64,000 nt of DNA. Origin: Megascapheus bottae (Eukaryota; Chordata; Mammalia; Rodentia; Geomyidae). The notes under the pieces are model-generated. The model saw nothing but the letters and a program-made list of their open reading frames with translations. It was not told where the DNA came from and ran no database searches. A program made the translations under genes and the position numbers. The stretch is from contig JANJXV010000188.1 in assembly GCA_024803745.1 (NCBI GenBank), positions 558,001 to 622,000 of the forward strand, in the 5' to 3' direction. The stretch's first letter is position 1. Each line of letters begins with the position of its first letter. This document shows positions 10,965 through 21,847 of the stretch, piece by piece.

Positions 10965-12318
10965 GACGAGAGGCTGTGGACCTGAGACAACCAAACATTA
11001 GTTCATTGAAGGCTTCTAGAAATGATAGCTAATGCATGTGGTGGCCCCAATGGTGTGTTCAACCGAGAGCCTGGGCGGTGTCCTTACTCTGCTCTTGGCC
11101 TCCAGCCTGTTCTATCCTCCTTTTCCATTCCCTTTCTCCTCTCATTTCCTGATAGGTTCCCTATTTCCTGTGCATCCCACAGAGACTTCCCACCCAGAGC
11201 TCTTCTTCTTCCTGTTCTACCTCCTCTTCTTCCCGCCCAGCAAGCTTCCCACCAAGGGCTGCTTGGCTTCCTCTATGTGTCTGCCCAGAGAACAGGAGTG
11301 ACCTCTTAGAATTTTTGAGCCCTTTTAACTATTCCAGTAACACAGGTATGCATCCATCTGTGCAGTGCATGCGAGTCGCATAAAAAGGGTCCATTCATAA
11401 TTTTAAAACATGTTCTTAATATTGTAAAACAGAAATTGAATAGCATTTAATAACCAGGCCAAAGATGTCCCCCACCCCATACCCTAGGAAGTCCTCACCC
11501 CACTACCCAGCATGGTTGTGTAATGATCACTCACTGTCAGGCCAGTGACTCTGGCGCTTGATTGTAAAGCCAGGTCTCAATGATGTGAATCATTAGTTCT
11601 AATATGAAAGAGATTAAAAAACCAGAATTGCTGATTTCCTCTAGACAAATTAATTAGGAGTGCAGGCCACGTTGGTAGGCTACCACATTCGGTGTTATGA
11701 TGTAATTTGGCAAGAATGTGTGCAATTAATGTGAAAACAAATGTGAGCATATATCCTCAGAATGTGCCCGAGTCAAAGAAGAAGAGGAAGCATGCTTGCT
11801 ATCACATACAGTAAATCCTACACAAGGGCATCCTGCTGCTATTGGCTCCAGCTTATAGTCCATATTCCATCTGCCAGGAGCTATGGTAAGCACTGTAGGT
11901 ACATCATTGTGTGGGGCCAGTCACATCAAGGGTAAAAGGCCTACCTCGTGGCCCAGTGCTCACTTCCTGGTTTTGGAGATCCAACCTGCCTGTCTCCTGG
12001 TTGGGAGATTTGGCCATGGTTTGTGATGTAAAATAAGGCTACCTGGAACCCATGGATTGGCCCTGCCACCCTCTCTGACCTCACCTACCTCCCCCTGTCC
12101 TGCCTACTTCTATGTTAATAGATTCCTGCATCTTACTTTAGCTCCTGGTTTTTTCCCATTAAATGAGTCTGCCTTGACATTCTCCCTGGCACTTCTGTGT
12201 CTTCCCTCTGGAGAGGGAGGGCTGGGTGAAGGCGGCCAGCTGGCCCTATCCTTTCTTGGTCTGGTCTTGGTCGGGGCATGCTCTCTCTGCCCTTCCTGCT
12301 GGTCAGGAGGCAAAGAGT
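10965..12318. other. Unique sequence; possible unnamed LTR near 11910-12340
   Basis: 11027-11300 is pyrimidine-rich. From about 11910 the sequence starts TGTGGGGCC and contains TTAAATGAGTCTGCC before ending near ACCCCGACCTCA, which is the layout of an old LTR. No target duplication is visible, so this is only a suggestion. Direct-repeat copy B is inside. Confidence 0.3.
11363..11462 (+). repeat. Direct repeat copy B
   Basis: Partner of 10225-10320, 1.14 kb away in the same orientation. The hybrid SINE at 10660-10948 lies between the copies. Confidence 0.75.
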
Positions 12319-13211
12319 GCTAAAAACCCCGACCTCATTGGGCTCCAAGGCACTAAATAATCAATTTGCTCATGGGCATCCTCCTGGCCTTCCCCTACCT
12401 GGGCTTTCTATCTCTCATGCACAGTGACACCATCGTTAGAAAAGTGAAAAAAAGAGAGTCAGGAGTTTGGCCTAGTGGTAGAGTGCTTTGCCTAGCATGC
12501 ACGAACACTCGGGTTTGTTTCCTCAGCACCACATACAGAGAAATAAGCTAGAAGTGGTGTTGTGGCTCAAGGGTAGAGCTCTAGCCTTGAGAAAAGTCCA
12601 AGGACAGTGCTCAGGCCCTCAGTTCAAGCCCCATAACTGGCCAAAAAAAAAAAAAGAATTCTGATGTCTGGACACACACTCCTCTGAAGAAAACATCATT
12701 GAGAACCATGATTAATTTCACAAGCTCTCAAAGCTCACAGTAGGTTTAATGAGCACAGTTGGACACTTATGGAGAGCTATATCTGCTGATTTGGTCAGAT
12801 TTGGAATTTGGGTTGGTTGTTAGTTTTTGTTTGGTTTGGATAGGAGACAGTGAAGAAAAATTGCCACGTGGTGGTAGCAGAGGACAAGAAAGTAGCAGGG
12901 CTCTAACTACATCGAAAGGCAAATAATTGAATTCTTTCTCCATGTTCCAGACTGTCTCTGGAATCAAAGAAACAACGATTTCAAAGCCCCTAGCCATAGC
13001 ACTTAGCGAATTACTTCTCTAAGCCATTCTTCAGGGCTTATCTGATGTTGACGTTCTTCCTTTGTCTGGTAGTCCTGGTGTTTGATGTGGTGAATGATGT
13101 GGGTTTCGAATCTACTGAGCACTGGTGACTCAGAGCTGTAATCCCAGCTACTCAGGAGCTGCGATCTGAGGATCATGGTTCAAAACTAGCCCAGGCAGGA
13201 AAGTCTACAAA
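12319..13211 (+). repeat. Inverted segmental duplication, copy 1 (893 bp)
   Basis: The reverse complement of this block recurs at 23735-24628. By eye I count five substitutions and one A-run length difference (13 versus 14). The right edge (13211) falls in the middle of a hybrid SINE that continues intact beyond it, so this looks like the source locus. The block holds an ID-dimer SINE (12463-12650), unique DNA and half a hybrid SINE. The 76-codon open frame at 12767-12997 (minus) has no recognisable domain. Confidence 0.95.
12463..12654 (+). mobile_element. ID-dimer SINE inside inverted duplication copy 1
   Basis: Two tRNA-like halves (GCCTAGTGGTAGAGTGC and GGCTCAAGGGTAGAGC) ending in a 13-base A run. 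Confidence 0.95.
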
Positions 13212-13330
13212 CCCCTTATCTCTAACCATCAAAATCAGGAGTAGATGTGTGGTTCAAGTGGTTGAACACTCAAGCAAAACAGCCAAGAGAGATCATGAGG
13301 CTCTGAATTCCAGCCACAGTACTTGCACAA
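13115..13330 (+). mobile_element. 7SL/ID hybrid SINE, plus
   Basis: The left half 'GTAATCCCAGCTACTCAGGA' and right half 'GGTTCAAGTGGTTGAACACTC' are contiguous. The boundary of the inverted duplication cuts between them at 13211. Confidence 0.9.
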
Positions 13331-13334
13331 ACAG

Positions 13335-15060
13335 AAATGGGAATCTATGTGACATCCATAGCACTTACTACAGTTTTATGTTTCTTAAGGGCAGAAAAGT
13401 TATTTCTGCAGATCTGCTGGTCATCTGGTGATTATAGCCACCTCCTTGTTCTCGGCACTCAAGATCCCTCCGACACGCCAATCTTCCTCCCACTTCAGGG
13501 CTCCTATTTCTCCCTCCTCCCCCCTTCTCCTGTACAATGTCTGGGACACTCTACAAATTTTTATACAGATTTCTGAAAAGAGCTGAGAAGGTCAAACAGA
13601 GAAAAATTCCAATGATGAAGATTCTTTTTTTTTTTTAAATTAGGGAACAAGTCAAAAAGATCCTCATTCCAGCTGCACACTGCAGTCTGTTTCCCAGGTG
13701 CACCTGTACTATCCAATAGGGAGATATTTGCATTTTCTGCTTGAACATGAAAGTTCATGGGTCCTGGAGACTTGAGGCGGGACCTGGTGCCAGCTCATTG
13801 GTGGTGACACCATTCCTGAGCATGTACTGTGCTCACTCAGGGCAGCTAGTCTGGATGGTAGTGGTCTTAAAGGTTATTAAAAATATACTTGGATAGAGAA
13901 ATCTGTGCCTAACTGTGAGGTGTGCAGACTTGCAAATCAGCATGTGGGTCCAGCAAAGGTAGAAGACAGAACTTTCTCAGATAGGCACACACCCTTCCGC
14001 AGCTCCCCTTCATTCTTTCCCTGCTCCAACTTTGTCTGGATCTGTCAAGAATGATGTCATCTTGCTATCAGCAACATGCACAATTTACTTACCAACTTTT
14101 GCCATTAATTCTGGACACTGGGGAGGGAAGGACTCAGGGTGATTTTGGGTTTGAATGAGTCAGAGCTTTCATTTGAACTTCTCTTTTCTCATTCTGTATA
14201 TAACGCACTAGATTTTTATTTTTTTTTTAATTTGGCAACCTTCTATGTATACATCAAAGGCAAAAGCCACTTTTATTAGAATCCTTTCTCCCTTTGTATC
14301 CAGAATCTACCAATTGAAAGTGGGGCTACTCAGAGGCCCCATCAGGTAGTAGGAAAAGAAAGTTAGGTTAGTGAGTGAACTGAGGGGTCAGCCACAAGTT
14401 CTGCCTTTCATTTTATCTGATGAAGCTCATCTCCTGGAGACGATTGGTCCCATCATGTGGCAAGTTTTCCTTCATCATCTTCCCAGGAGCACAGACCTAC
14501 ATATCTGAACTCTTCCAGGCCCAGCCACACAGAAACTAAGGTAAGGCCTGCCTGTAACATCTGTTTATTGTGTGGAAGTCTGCAGGTTTTCAGTAGTTGT
14601 TGTGCAAGACACACTCAGAGCAATCCATTGGTCGAAGAGTCTCTGCCTGGGCTGGTGTGGTCTGTGAAAGCACAGCCATGGGGAGGGAGCATGAGCAGTC
14701 ATGAGACACAGGATGTGGAGGAGAATGTACTTCACTCAACTGCATGCCCCCCCCCAATCAGATCCTGCCACAATTCTACCATATTTCCTGTCCTCGTGCA
14801 CCAGCATTTCCTTCGCAGAGGGACTTACCAATCTCTAGGCTCAAGATCTGGCAATATGGCTTGAGTGGCTGCTATCTGCCACAGATGTCTCATGCTCAAG
14901 TCTTCAGCTTTCCTAATTGGAAGAATTGCTGGCCTTGACAAGAACCCTACAGCTACAGGGCACCCTGCTGGAGAGACTCCATTGCCAACCACTAGGCTCT
15001 GCCTTGTTGATCCACTTGTGGATCAAGAGTGAATACTGTGGACAAAGTGAAAACAGTTTT
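13335..15060. other. Unique sequence, nothing recognised
   Basis: Short A/T runs at 13626-13638 and 14214-14228. An open frame at 14457-14864 has no recognisable domain. Confidence 0.4.
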
Positions 15061-15065
15061 TTATT

Positions 15066-15298
15066 TTGTTTCGTTGGTCATGGGGCTTGAACTTTGGACC
15101 TGAGTGTTGTCCCTGAGCTCTTCTGCACAAGGCTACTGCCCTACCGCTTAAGTCACAGGGACACTTTGTGTTTTCTAGTGGTTAATTGGAGATGAGAGTG
15201 TGAGGAATTTCAGTGCTTGCTGGCTTTGAACCTCAGCCCTCAGATTTCAGCCTCCTGAATAGGTAGGATTACAGCCATGAGGGAATGGGCCTGGCTTA
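15066..15298 (-). mobile_element. 7SL/ID hybrid SINE, minus
   Basis: GGTCATGGGGCTTGAACTTT at the ID end, TTAATTGGAGATGAGAGT in the middle, and ATTTCAGCCTCCTGAATAGG at the 7SL end. Confidence 0.9.
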
Positions 15299-15408
15299 CT
15301 ATTTTTTTAATAGTTGTATATAAGTGTTAATGATCTTACACATTGAATTTGCTTCATCCTATATTAATTTCAATATGATGATAGATTTGCTTCTCCTTCA
15401 AACTTAAT

Positions 15409-15412
<4 letters not shown>

Positions 15413-15460
<48 letters not shown>
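15413..15460. repeat. (GA)n microsatellite
   Basis: About 22 uninterrupted GA units. Confidence 0.98.
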
Positions 15461-15463
<3 letters not shown>

Positions 15464-15621
15464 CCAGAATTTCCTTATAAAGAAGAGCAACACTTTAGAA
15501 GAAAAAAAAATTTGTAATATTACAGATCGGGTTTTAAGTTGTAACAATGAATTTGCCTAGTCTCATAAAATTCCCCTGTAGTTATACAAGAGAGAGTGAT
15601 TTTTAATAGTCTAGTTCTGAG

Positions 15622-15735
15622 CAGGGTATGGTGGTACATTTTAATTTTCCCAAAAACCTTGGAAACCTGCAATGGGAATATCAGTTGAGCCTAGGTGTTT
15701 CAAACAGTCTGCATAACACAGCCAGAGTGTAAAAT
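15622..15735 (+). mobile_element. B1/FLAM-like 7SL-derived SINE monomer
   Basis: GCAGGGTATGGTGGTACA start and TCAGTTGAGCCTAGG then GCATAACACAGCCAGAG, in the order of an Alu/B1 monomer. Diverged, with a CA-rich tail. Confidence 0.6.
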
Positions 15736-15914
15736 ACATGCACATACACACAACTGAGCCAGCAAGTGAGAGATAGAGAGGGAGGAGGTGGGGGAGAGAA
15801 AATATCGTAATTCTTACTGTATTTGTGGGCTATCTTTTTGAGTTGTTCAAAGTCAACTATAGTCTAAAAATAGTAATAAAAACACCAGAAAATTCATAAA
15901 TTTTATTTTTTAAT

Positions 15915-16000
15915 TATTTCTTTTTGTGTGGTGCTGAGGATCAATTGTGAAGCCTTTAGATGCAAGGTGAATGCTCTCATACTGAGTTATCCATAATTTA
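15915..16000 (-). mobile_element. Decayed ID-like SINE monomer
   Basis: Complement pattern GTGGTGCTGAGGATCAA then GCAAGGTGAATGCTCT. Confidence 0.5.
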
Positions 16001-16016
16001 AAGCTCCCGTAATTTT

Positions 16017-16209
16017 TTTTCTATTTTTTTGGCAGTCCTGGAGGTTAGGACTTGAGCCCTGACCTTGGACTTTTCTCAAGGCTAGAGCTCTATCACTTGA
16101 GCCTCAGCACCTCTTGCAGCTTTTTTCTATGTGTGTGGTACTGAGGAATTAAACACCGGTCATCCTTCATGCTAGGCAAGCACTCTACCACTAGGCCCAA
16201 TTCCCAGCC
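16017..16209 (-). mobile_element. ID-dimer SINE, minus, with target-site duplication
   Basis: Both tRNA-like halves are present. Flanks CTCCCGTAATTTTT (16004) and CTCCCATAAATTTTT (16210) form the target duplication. Confidence 0.9.
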
Positions 16210-16649
16210 CTCCCATAAATTTTTAGTTACTCACTACTCTGAGTAGGAGGAGGATGAAATCTAACACCTGCCTTTCACCTTGTCTATGTCCAGCTGTGGG
16301 CCTCACCAACCACTGACTGCCTCTTAGAGATAAATTTCATACTTGTTCATTTTCAAGACCAACCGTTGGATTCTGAGTGAAAATTTCCTAGCAGCTTGCT
16401 TACATTCGGACTTTTGGATGTGAAAAAATTCATGCATTGGAAAACCCGTAGATAAACAGGAGTGTGATTAGCATAGGGAAGAACAGATTTCAATAAAATG
16501 AGGAAATAGATGAAATGGGATGTGTCAGAAGGCAAAGGATCCTTCCTGCTACAAAGGAAAAAGGGGGAGGGGCTGTGGAGGCTGCCCAAAGCCCATGGCT
16601 GACATTCAACTTCAAGAGGGGCATGCATTTGAATTGCTCAATAAAACTG

Positions 16650-16838
16650 AATGTAAGGGACCTGGAGCATGGCCTAATGGTAGAGTGCTTGCCTCCCATG
16701 CACAAACTCATGTGTTCTATTCCTTAGCACCACATACACAGAAAAAGCTGGAAGTGGTATTGTGGCTCAAGGGTAAGCCTTGAGAAAGCCCAAGGATAGT
16801 GCCCAGGCCCTGAGTTCAAGCCCAGGACTGGCAAAAAA
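16650..16838 (+). mobile_element. ID-dimer SINE, plus
   Basis: CATGGCCTAATGGTAGAGTG and GGCTCAAGGGTAAGCC halves with an A-tail. Short flanks GAATGTAAG and GAATGTAAA agree. Confidence 0.9.
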
Positions 16839-16924
16839 AAAGGAATGTAAATTAGGCAGCATCCAAGAGAGAATGGGAACTCTATATGTCTTGGCTCAGT
16901 GATGGAGTAGGGAGAGAGATGTCC

Positions 16925-17085
16925 ATGTGTGAAGTGCCCCTGTGGCTCAAGTGGCAGATCACTAGCCTTGAGCAAAATGTGTCCAAGGAGGCACCCAGGC
17001 TAGAGCTCTACCACTCTCTAGCTCTACTCCTGGGTCTTCGTGCATGCTAGGCAAGCACTCCACCACTAGGCCACAATTCTAACTC
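16925..17085. mobile_element. Two ID halves in opposite orientation
   Basis: 16930-17000 is a plus-strand ID right half (CTGTGGCTCAAGTGGCAGA). 17000-17085 is a minus-strand left half (GCATGCTAGGCAAGCACTC). The junction is abrupt at 'CCCAGGCTAGAGC'. Confidence 0.8.
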
Positions 17086-17194
17086 ACCAAATAATGGATT
17101 TTATTATGATATTTCCACCCGTGCACAAGAGAACTGTGTTCTTATTCACATTCTCATCCTGGTTCCTATACACCTTCCTATCCTTCCCTCTGCT

Positions 17195-17371
17195 TAGGCC
17201 TTTTTTATTTAGATGTTTGATTACTTGTACATATGGGTCTAGACCCCAAATGTAAGAGAAAACATGTGGTGGTCACAAGTCTGACATATTCTCCTTGGCT
17301 TTTCTGATGTCCACTTCCTCTCATTTTCTTGGAACTAACACACATTCTCATAGATGACTGAACAATACTCC

Positions 17372-17420
<49 letters not shown>

Positions 17421-17545
17421 TTTTTCCTCCCTCCGTTCATCTGTTGACAGAAACTTGAGTGGCCACATAAATCTTTACTGTTATAATAGTGCCACAGTAA
17501 ACATGAGTGTCCAGTTCTCAACAATACTGAATTTATACTGTCTGT
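17195..17545 (-). mobile_element. Ancient L1 3' UTR, minus, with internal (TG)n
   Basis: The 'ACAATACTCCATTGTGTG' and 'CCGTTCATCTGTTGACAGAAA' blocks are the reverse complement of the conserved L1M 3' region. A (TG)n tract (17374-17419) has expanded inside it. Confidence 0.7.
17374..17419. repeat. (TG)n microsatellite
   Basis: Uninterrupted TG run. Confidence 0.98.
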
Positions 17546-17789
17546 GACATGTTTCACTAATTAGGTAGGAAATTTGAACAGGTGCACCATACCTCTCTCA
17601 TTTGGGAAGCTCCAACATTACGTTGTTGGAAAGACATGTTGTTGATTTCTCAGGAACCATTCCGAATCCCAAACTGCTCCTCATAGGAGGAAATGGAATG
17701 AATTCCCTGCCATCCAGTTTTGGCTTTTAAATATTAATTTTTTCCACTTTTTAAAACTTACAAAATAGTTCCTGTCGCTCTCTCCATTC

Positions 17790-17900
17790 CCCCCTCCCTC
17801 CCTCCATCCTTCCTTCCTTCCTTCCTTCCTTCCTTCTTCCCTACTTCCCTCCCTCCCTCTCTCTTCTCTCCCTCCCCTCTTTTTCTCACTCTTACTCTCT
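17790..17900. repeat. (CCTT)n / pyrimidine tract
   Basis: CCTTCCTT core flanked by CCCTCC and CTCT runs. Confidence 0.95.
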
Positions 17901-17934
17901 GACTCCTCCCTTGCTCTTTTGCTGTCAGTACTTG

Positions 17935-18122
17935 GGCTTGAACTCACAGCTACTGGCTCTTACTTATCTCAGAGTTGGCCCTTCTCACTTGAGTTGTGTC
18001 TCTACTTCCGACTTGTTGGTGGTTACATTTAGACTTTCCTGCCTGGGCTGTCTTGAGCCATGATCCTGAGGTATCAGCCTCCTCAGTAGCTAGGATTTCC
18101 CGTGTAAGCCTCCAGCAATTGT
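17935..18122 (-). mobile_element. 7SL/ID hybrid SINE, minus
   Basis: GTACTTGGGCTTGAACTCAC at the ID end; TCAGCCTCCTCAGTAGCTAG at the 7SL end. Confidence 0.85.
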
Positions 18123-18572
18123 TGATACCAGTGTGAGGGCCTGACAGTGGTATGTACTTTCACCAGCCCTCCTCACCTCCCATTCCACTTTGTGCTTTCT
18201 CTGCCTTCCTGTGAGCTCACTTGGACCATGTGAGAAAGGCCAGTTCATCTCTTTGGTTGGGTTACTGTGGCTGAGATTGACGGTGTGGCAAGCTGGCCTA
18301 GAGGTGTCCTGTGCTGTTCTTCATCATTGCACTGAATGGTGTTGGGTCATCTGCTTGAGCACTAATTTCTGTAGTTTCCCAAACCCCAATCCCACCGAGG
18401 TATGATATTGCTCTCCTATTAAAAGGAATCACTCATAACCCTGGCCACTGATGATGGTGTGAATGGAACCTGAATGTCAATTTAGACAGGAAAGTTTGAG
18501 GGCCCATCTCCAATTCATCAGCAAAATGCTGGACTGGAGTCATAACTTAAGTGGGAGAGTACCTGCTATGAG

Positions 18573-18580
<8 letters not shown>
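18123..18580. other. Unique sequence, nothing recognised
   Basis: No repeat or gene signature before the TC microsatellite. Confidence 0.35.
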
Positions 18581-18581
<1 letters not shown>

Positions 18582-18636
<55 letters not shown>

Positions 18637-18675
18637 CCTCTCTCCCTCCCTCCCTCCCTCCCTCTCTCCCTCCCT

Positions 18676-18756
<81 letters not shown>

Positions 18757-18765
18757 TCACGCAAA
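18582..18765. repeat. Compound (TC)n (CCCT)n (TC)n (AC)n microsatellite
   Basis: About 180 bases of pure pyrimidine/purine asymmetry followed by ACAC. The long open frames through it are low-complexity artefacts. Confidence 0.98.
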
Positions 18766-19050
18766 CAAAAGAGGGAAGAAGGAAAGGTCTGGTGTGGTGG
18801 ACTCCTCTGTGAGAGGCCTGTAGACATTCTGGTCAGCTTTCTCTGGGGATGAAGCACTGGAGATGACTGGTATCCCATGATGCCATCTTGCCTTCTCTGT
18901 GCTGGGATCACCTGCTTAGCCCTCTCAGAAAGCACCATTTGATCTCCAAGTACACTGCTCATCTGCCTCTGACCACAACTCCTGGAGCTCACAGCATAGG
19001 TTTGATCTTCCTGAAAGGCCAGATCCATGATCCTTCCCCTGGGACTCAAA
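18766..19050. other. Unique sequence
   Basis: Nothing recognisable. Confidence 0.3.
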
Positions 19051-19054
19051 GAAG

Positions 19055-19185
19055 ACATTTAATTATTTGCAAACCTCAAGTTTCCTCTATGAAACGAAGC
19101 TAATAATATCTCATACATTATAGAGATGATCTGAGAGATGAGATGAAATCAAACATTCTAAACATGTAGCTAGGTCCTAGAACTT
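19055..19185 (-). mobile_element. MIR SINE fragment, minus
   Basis: 'CAAACCTCAAGTTTCCTC' then 'AATAATATCTCATACATTATAGAG', the reverse complement of the MIR core and 3' region. Diverged. Confidence 0.55.
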
Positions 19186-19187
19186 GT

Positions 19188-19262
19188 ATGCTCTGCCTCC
19201 CAAGTGCTGGTATAACAGACCTGTACAATCACACTTGCAACTAAGTTATTCCTTTGCTTTCT
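19188..19262 (-). mobile_element. B1-like fragment, minus
   Basis: GCTCTGCCTCCCAAGTGCTG is the classic antisense B1 3' block. Confidence 0.65.
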
Positions 19263-19264
19263 TC

Positions 19265-19612
19265 ACCTTCCAGGTACTGAACTCAGGACCTTGGGCATGT
19301 TCCTCTACCAATCCTCAGTACTGGGGTATTTTAGGAGGAAGGGAGGAAATTAGGTCACTGTGAGCATGCCCTTAAATGGCATATTGGGGATGAGAGTCTC
19401 TGTGTGCCCTCTCTCCCTCTCTCCCTCCACCCCCCAGCCACTGAGTTACACAGGCCTCCTCTTCTATCACATGTTCCTGTTGATATACATTGCTCAAAAT
19501 AATATAGCCAAGAGATATGTTTGGATGAGGCAACCCTTTTCTTCTTTTCAGTGGATTGTTTCAATTATTTTGTAACAGACAGCTGACTCTCCAGGTGAAG
19601 TGAGATTTTCTT
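19265..19612 (+). repeat. Interspersed repeat unit, copy 2 (uninterrupted)
   Basis: Intact counterpart of 4510-5130, without the 205-bp insertion. Its first 60 bases look like an antisense ID fragment (GTACTGAACTCAGGACC). Family not identified. Confidence 0.7.
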
Positions 19613-20023
19613 TGTATTGTGTAACCCAGGTACACAGTGACGAGAAACCCAAAGGAAAAACTCTGACTGTAAATCTGTCACATTTTCTGTTGATGCCATA
19701 GTTTTAGATGTTTAAATATTCATGTGTTTGGCAAATACATTAGAACCCGAGTGATAAATGGAACTGTATAGAAGGTTACCTGTGATGTTAAAAGGGTCCC
19801 CAGTGATTAACAACTGTGCATTAGTAATTCTGACGATGACATGCCCTTAAGTTTCATACTGTTTCTCTCTTCCCTCTTGTTCGACTATAACAGTAGGTCC
19901 ATGGCATTAAAAAGAGCAGAGGAGAATGCAGATCAATAATGATTGGCTTACAGGGAATTGGAAGTCCAGAAACTATATATCTTTAACATATGTGTGGTAG
20001 CAGCTAAGATTTTCTAGTTTTTT

Positions 20024-20218
20024 TTTTTTGCCAGTCCTAGGTCTTGAACTCAGGGCCTGAGCACTGCCCTTGGGCTTTTTCCTCAAGTCTAGCATTCAAA
20101 CACTTGAGCCACACCACCACTTCTGGCTTTTTCTTATGTATGTGGTACAAGAGGAATCGAATCCGGGTCTTCATGCATGTTAGGCAAGCACTCTACCACT
20201 AAGCCAAACACCCAGCCG
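20024..20218 (-). mobile_element. ID-dimer SINE, minus, with target-site duplication
   Basis: Both halves are clear. Flanks TTTCTAGTTTTT occur at about 20013 and 20221. Confidence 0.92.
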
Positions 20219-20247
20219 AGTTTCTAGTTTTTAAAAACACATATATA

Positions 20248-20389
20248 GCCAGGTGCTGGTGGCTGCTGCTCCAATCCTAGCTACTCAGGAGGCTGGAGCT
20301 TGAACTCAGGGCCTGTGTACTGTCCTTGGGTTTTCTTAAGGCTAGAGCTCTACCACTTGAACCACAACACCACTTAGAGATTTTCTTTT

Positions 20390-20390
<1 letters not shown>
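20248..20390. mobile_element. Head-to-head SINE pieces
   Basis: 20248-20296 is a plus-strand hybrid left half (GCCAGGTGCTGGTGGCTGC). It switches at 'GGCTGGAGCTTGAACTC' to a minus-strand ID right half (20297-20385). Confidence 0.85.
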
Positions 20391-20450
<60 letters not shown>

Positions 20451-20498
20451 CTTTCTTTTTTTCTTTCCTTTTTTCCTTCTTTCTTTCCTTCTTTTGTG
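20391..20498. repeat. (TC)n (TTTC)n tract
   Basis: TC run (20394-20430) then TTTC/TTCC repeats. Confidence 0.95.
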
Positions 20499-20728
20499 GT
20501 GTGTCATTAGACTTGAAGTCTGGGCCTGGGCATTGCCCCTGAGCTCTTTTTCAGCTCTAGGCTATCACCCTACCGCTTGAGTCTCAGCACCATTTCTGAT
20601 TTTCTAGTTGTTAACTGGAGATAAGAGTCTCATGGACTTTACTGCCCGGGCTTGCTTTTATCTGCAGTCCTTAGATCTCAGCCTCCTGAGTGGATGGTAT
20701 TACAGCTGTGAGCCACTGTGCTGGGCTA
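20499..20728 (-). mobile_element. 7SL/ID hybrid SINE, minus
   Basis: CTTGAAGTCTGGGCCTGGGC at the ID end, TTAACTGGAGATAAGAGTCT in the middle, CCTCCTGAGTGGATGGTATT at the 7SL end. Confidence 0.9.
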
Positions 20729-20729
20729 T

Positions 20730-20822
20730 TATGACTGTCTGTGTAGGTGGTACAAGGAATCAAAACTGGGGCCTTCGTGCATGCTAGGCAAGTACTCTAC
20801 TAATAGTCCACACTCCTGGCCA
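20730..20822 (-). mobile_element. ID-like SINE monomer, minus
   Basis: GTGGTACAAGGAATCAAAAC then GCATGCTAGGCAAGTACTC. Confidence 0.85.
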
Positions 20823-21054
20823 CACAAATCATTTTTATGGGGAAATCTTGGTTTTTGAATAGAAAGAAAAGATGTTATAGGATTTTCTAATCCAATGTTT
20901 CATTTATCATTGATGGATTTTTTCCAGTAGAATATTTCACTTGTGATGTTTTTCTGTACTTCATTGTGTTGATATAGTATGGCTTATTTTCTGTCTTCTT
21001 TCACCCATCATTATGCCATAAGCACTCAATGCATATGATAGTATTAATAACCCT

Positions 21055-21308
21055 ATTAACGGCTAATATTTGTCAAGTGTTTCCTCTCTATGGATCAGGC
21101 ATTATTTAACCAGTCACGTAATATGCTATAGCTTACAACAGCCAATGAGGTAAATCGATTACAAGTGCCATGTATCACACAATAATGGAAAGAAAAGTTT
21201 CAAGAACTTACCAAGTACTAGGCAGAAGTGAGTAACAAAGCAGGGATTTGCACCCAGGCAACTTAAACCCAGACTCTAAGTCTCATAGTTGCTGTAAATC
21301 CTGCTCAG
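21055..21308 (+). mobile_element. MIR SINE, nearly full length
   Basis: Follows the MIR consensus: TAATATTTGTCAAGTGTTTC, GGATCAGGCATTATTTAACC, CAATGAGGTAAAT, GCAGGGATTTGCACCCAGGC. Strongly diverged, as expected for this ancient tRNA-derived family. Confidence 0.75.
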
Positions 21309-21611
21309 CCCAATTATTCCTAAGCCATGCAACTTCATATTTGTTCTCATAGGAGGCACTGAGGATTTTGGGGAATAGAATATTGTCCTATTAATCTTTA
21401 CATATCCATAACTTAGTGAAATGTACAGCTCATATCAAGAATTTAGTATGTATTTTTCAAAAGTGAATTAATTTCTGATTTGGGCATAAAACATTGGGAA
21501 AACATCACAGAATGCTGTACTGACTCAATAAAATTTAAGTGGAGTCCACAGTATTTTCTATGATTTTTCTCACTCTACTAGTAACTTGCCATTCCCCATC
21601 AAATAGTGGAA

Positions 21612-21847
21612 TTAGGAAGTCACATGCTGTGGTTCATGTGATAATCTACTAAGCAGGAGGCTGGGATATGGAGGATGAGAGATTCAAGGTCAGGCAGAAA
21701 ATTCTGTGAGTTTGTCTCCAAAATAGCCAGCAAAAATTAGGATATATGGCTCAAGTATTAGAGTGTCAGCAAAGCAAGCAGGTCAAGAGAGCATGAGGCC
21801 CTGAGTTTAAACATTAATGAAATAGCCAGCAAAAATGAGGATATATG
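21612..21847 (+). mobile_element. 7SL/ID hybrid SINE with a tandemly repeated right part
   Basis: The left half runs 21612-21720. The right part starting 'AATAGCCAGCAAAAATTAGG' at 21723 begins again at 21822 (AATAGCCAGCAAAAATGAGG). The RWDD3 pseudogene then inserted into the second unit, which resumes at 23663. Confidence 0.8.
21831..21847 (+). repeat. 5' target-site duplication of the RWDD3 pseudogene
   Basis: AAAAATGAGGATATATG, repeated with one mismatch (AAAAATTAGGATATATG) at 23663-23679 directly after the A-tail. Confidence 0.85.

Noticed and set aside
11910..12340. Possible LTR (TGTGGGGCC ... GACCTCA).
   Set aside because: No target duplication or firm family match. Mentioned only as a possibility in the stretch entry.
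12767..12997. 76-codon open frame present in both inverted copies (12767-12997 minus; 23949-24179 plus) differing at one residue.
   Set aside because: The copies are about 99.4% identical overall, so conservation of the frame carries no evidence of selection. There is no recognisable domain, and part of the block is SINE.
14457..14864. 135-codon open frame on plus.
   Set aside because: No homology I can name and it is not part of a retrocopy. Kept only as unique sequence.
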